Shown here one piece after another: positions 62,416 to 64,000 of a stretch of 64,000 nt of DNA. This DNA is from Nilaparvata lugens (lineage: Eukaryota > Arthropoda > Insecta > Hemiptera > Delphacidae): positions 14,382,783 to 14,446,782 of the forward strand of contig NC_052506.1 of the NCBI RefSeq assembly GCF_014356525.2, read 5' to 3'. Positions within the stretch are counted from its first letter, which is position 1; every line of letters begins with the position of its first letter. A program made the position numbers and the translations under genes. The notes beneath the pieces are model-generated. The model was not told the DNA's origin, did not search any database, and saw nothing but the letters and a program-made list of their open reading frames with translations.

Positions 62416-63147
62416 TTAGTAGCAGTTAGTTTGATTTTCGAGTTTTATTATCTCAGAATATTTATGTAAGATGTTAATAATGTAATTCCTTTTTTCATTA
62501 GACATATGGTATGTTCTCAATAATGTAGAAATGTCTTCAACAGTGAGTGGATGATTGATCTGTTCACTGGAGTACAATTCACACTCTTCAATAGATAAAG
62601 TTTCAATTTCAACATCTTTCTTATTTTCAGAAAAATAATTTCCGTTCTTGTTTACATTTGCAGCAATATTATACAATTTTAATTCCTTAACATTTACAAT
62701 ACACAACGTTTCAATCTTATCTCTATAATTTGCTTTTAATTTCAAATTATTCCAACCTTCATGTATTTCAATTTTACTCATGCCCATGAGGGGGATTACA
62801 CAGTTTTTGGTTTCTAGACAATTGGTCTTGAAATCAATACTGGCACCTGTTCTACTTAGAGTTTTATGACCGATTAGAATGTAATAATTATCACTTAAAT
62901 CAAACACATAAAATTTTTCAACACTGTCAACATCAAAAATATTTCTTAAACTAATATTCACACATCCGTTTCCTTCGGATTCACCAGTTGGCGTTTTGAT
63001 CTTGAAATAGCTTGGCATCACTGATACATTATTTGGTACATAATTTGGTTTTACAAAATTTAATTTACTACCTGTGTCAATAAGAATTTTCATACCATCA
63101 AATTGAATATGTGGTAGGTCTGAGGAAATTGAATTCGAGTCAAACAC
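62416..63147 (-). pseudogene. pol: Second gypsy-type element: protease and linker
   Basis: 243 codons on the minus strand. The retropepsin motif KILIDTGSKLNFV places the catalytic Asp near residue 24, and YYILIGHKTLSRTGASID matches the later hydrophobic-Gly motif. The C-terminal 100 residues (ISTLLRTYHMSNEKRNYIIN) lead toward the reverse transcriptase, reached after a frame change near 62410. The Met at 63147 adjoins the end of the preceding frame, so the two are probably parts of one polyprotein. Confidence 0.85.
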
Positions 63148-63890
63148 TACGTCTTGGGTTTGGTGTTGGTGCTTGACTCTAAAAAATTCTGAAATGATTT
63201 AGTCAACTTGTCTAGCTTTTGTTCCAAGTTTTCGAGCCTAGAAGGATTTTCACAATATCCTGCACAATCATTCAATTGTTGAAATTCATTGCATCCATCT
63301 TCAGTCAAATGGACTTGATGTGGGGCTTTGAAAGTTGAAACAGTTCTCATAGAAGCATCTTGATTTTGAACTGCTGGTTTTTGGTTAAACCCAGGAGTTC
63401 TATTTTGAAAAGATATGTAATTTTGATGTGCATTCCTGTTTTGATTGAAAGGTCTGAATGAGTTGAAATTTTGTTGTCTCGAGAACGATTGACTCTGATT
63501 GTACTGAGGTTTTGAATGCATTTGATTTTGATTAAATTATCGGGGTTTTGAATACATTTGACTTTGATTAAATTACCTAGAATCAGAATTATGCGAGTTT
63601 TGCTGTCGCTGTTGGTGATTGAAGGTTTGATGATCGTTGTAGTTCTTACTCTGCATTTTAGTTACATCTGTTGTAAATCCTAGATGTTTCAACACTGCAC
63701 TGCTTTTGCTTATAATAGCTTGCCTAGCTTCTTGTAGATTCGAAACGTTCAGTGTTTGCAAGTGAGCTCCTAATTGATAAGGTAACGCATCAACAAGCAC
63801 ATTGATAACCTGCCTATCAAGCTGTTCTTTGACAAATACGAGAAATTCGTCTTTCACTCCATCTTACTTGTGCTGGGAAATGATAGTAGT
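63147..63890 (-). pseudogene. gag: Second gypsy-type element: Gag (partial)
   Basis: Minus-strand frames 63857-63573 and 63521-63147. The first has a capsid-like segment (VKEQLDRQVINVLVDALPYQ, LGAHLQTLNVSNLQEARQAI), then an Asn/Gln-rich region. The second continues the Asn/Gln/Phe-rich region (FNSFRPFNQNRNAHQN) and ends with a coiled-coil-like LENLEQKLDKLTKSFQNFL. No CCHC knuckle is seen, as in 17.6/297-like Gag proteins. Stops separate the frames, so it is decayed. Confidence 0.75.
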
Positions 63891-64000
63891 ACGTTTCTCT
63901 TCGAGAGTGTTAACAAAATTGAGAGGGTGTGCTTTTGGATTTGGTTTCAAATGAAGTAGTTCAGTTGTAAGTTGGTGAACAGTACCAGCAAAATTGTCTT
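63891..64000 (-). pseudogene. gag: Gypsy-type gag continuing past the window edge
   Basis: The minus strand still reads gag-like (HLKPNPKAHPLNFVNTLEE-type words) toward the right edge, so the 5' part and 5' LTR of this second element should lie beyond position 64000. Confidence 0.55.

Overview
The window reads as repeat-rich, AT-rich insect nuclear DNA, most likely hemipteran (planthopper-like). That guess rests on the transposon families, the dispersed Helitron-like repeats and the base composition; no host gene fixes the species. There are no bacterial or organelle genes, rRNA genes or CRISPR arrays, and no complete host gene. Two 100-base runs of N (7521-7620, 35143-35242) show a scaffolded assembly.

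Left third (1-20 kb): mostly non-coding DNA with old transposon relics. These include a Tc1/mariner-like fragment (335-610), a pogo-like element (2082-3211), a foldback element (4471-4960), a mariner C-terminus (5029-5268) and an exon-like DUF7869-type piece (7125-7490). Two segmental duplications follow: a 1.4 kb tandem pair (11750-14593) and a 1.3 kb pair 2.16 kb apart (14548 and 16708), each copy of which carries a non-autonomous Helitron.

Middle (20-45 kb): a young Ty3/gypsy element (20053-27305, minus strand) with near-identical LTRs, a 4-bp ATAT target duplication and a gag-pol slippery site. Next come a piggyBac-type MITE (27968-28450), the 5' half of a jockey-like LINE (28573-30960) and, most notably, a LINE of about 6.5 kb (about 35330-41812, minus strand). 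That LINE has three consecutive reading frames: a zinc-knuckle ORF1, an ORF containing a +RNA-virus-type superfamily 1 helicase, and an endonuclease/reverse transcriptase. Each junction is a short start/stop overlap. Directly beside its 5' end is a 397-bp tandem array in which every full unit carries an open MOK/CDK-like kinase N-terminal exon.

Right third (44.7-64 kb): a transposon graveyard of at least five piggyBac-type transposase copies, nested with a Harbinger element, a hAT, a LINE, an IS630/Tc1-like element and a pogo element. A Harbinger element (49221-50251, TAA duplication) sits inside a piggyBac reading frame, which is restored if it is removed. A pogo element (56029-60992, TA duplication) contains a piggyBac element flanked by CTAG rather than TTAA, and both were later split by an inversion. 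A second, decayed gypsy-type element (61500-64000) runs off the right edge.

Almost all coding potential therefore belongs to mobile elements, nearly all of them frameshifted. The kinase-exon array, and possibly two short exons (18864-19079 and 34926-35135), are the only host-like coding signals.
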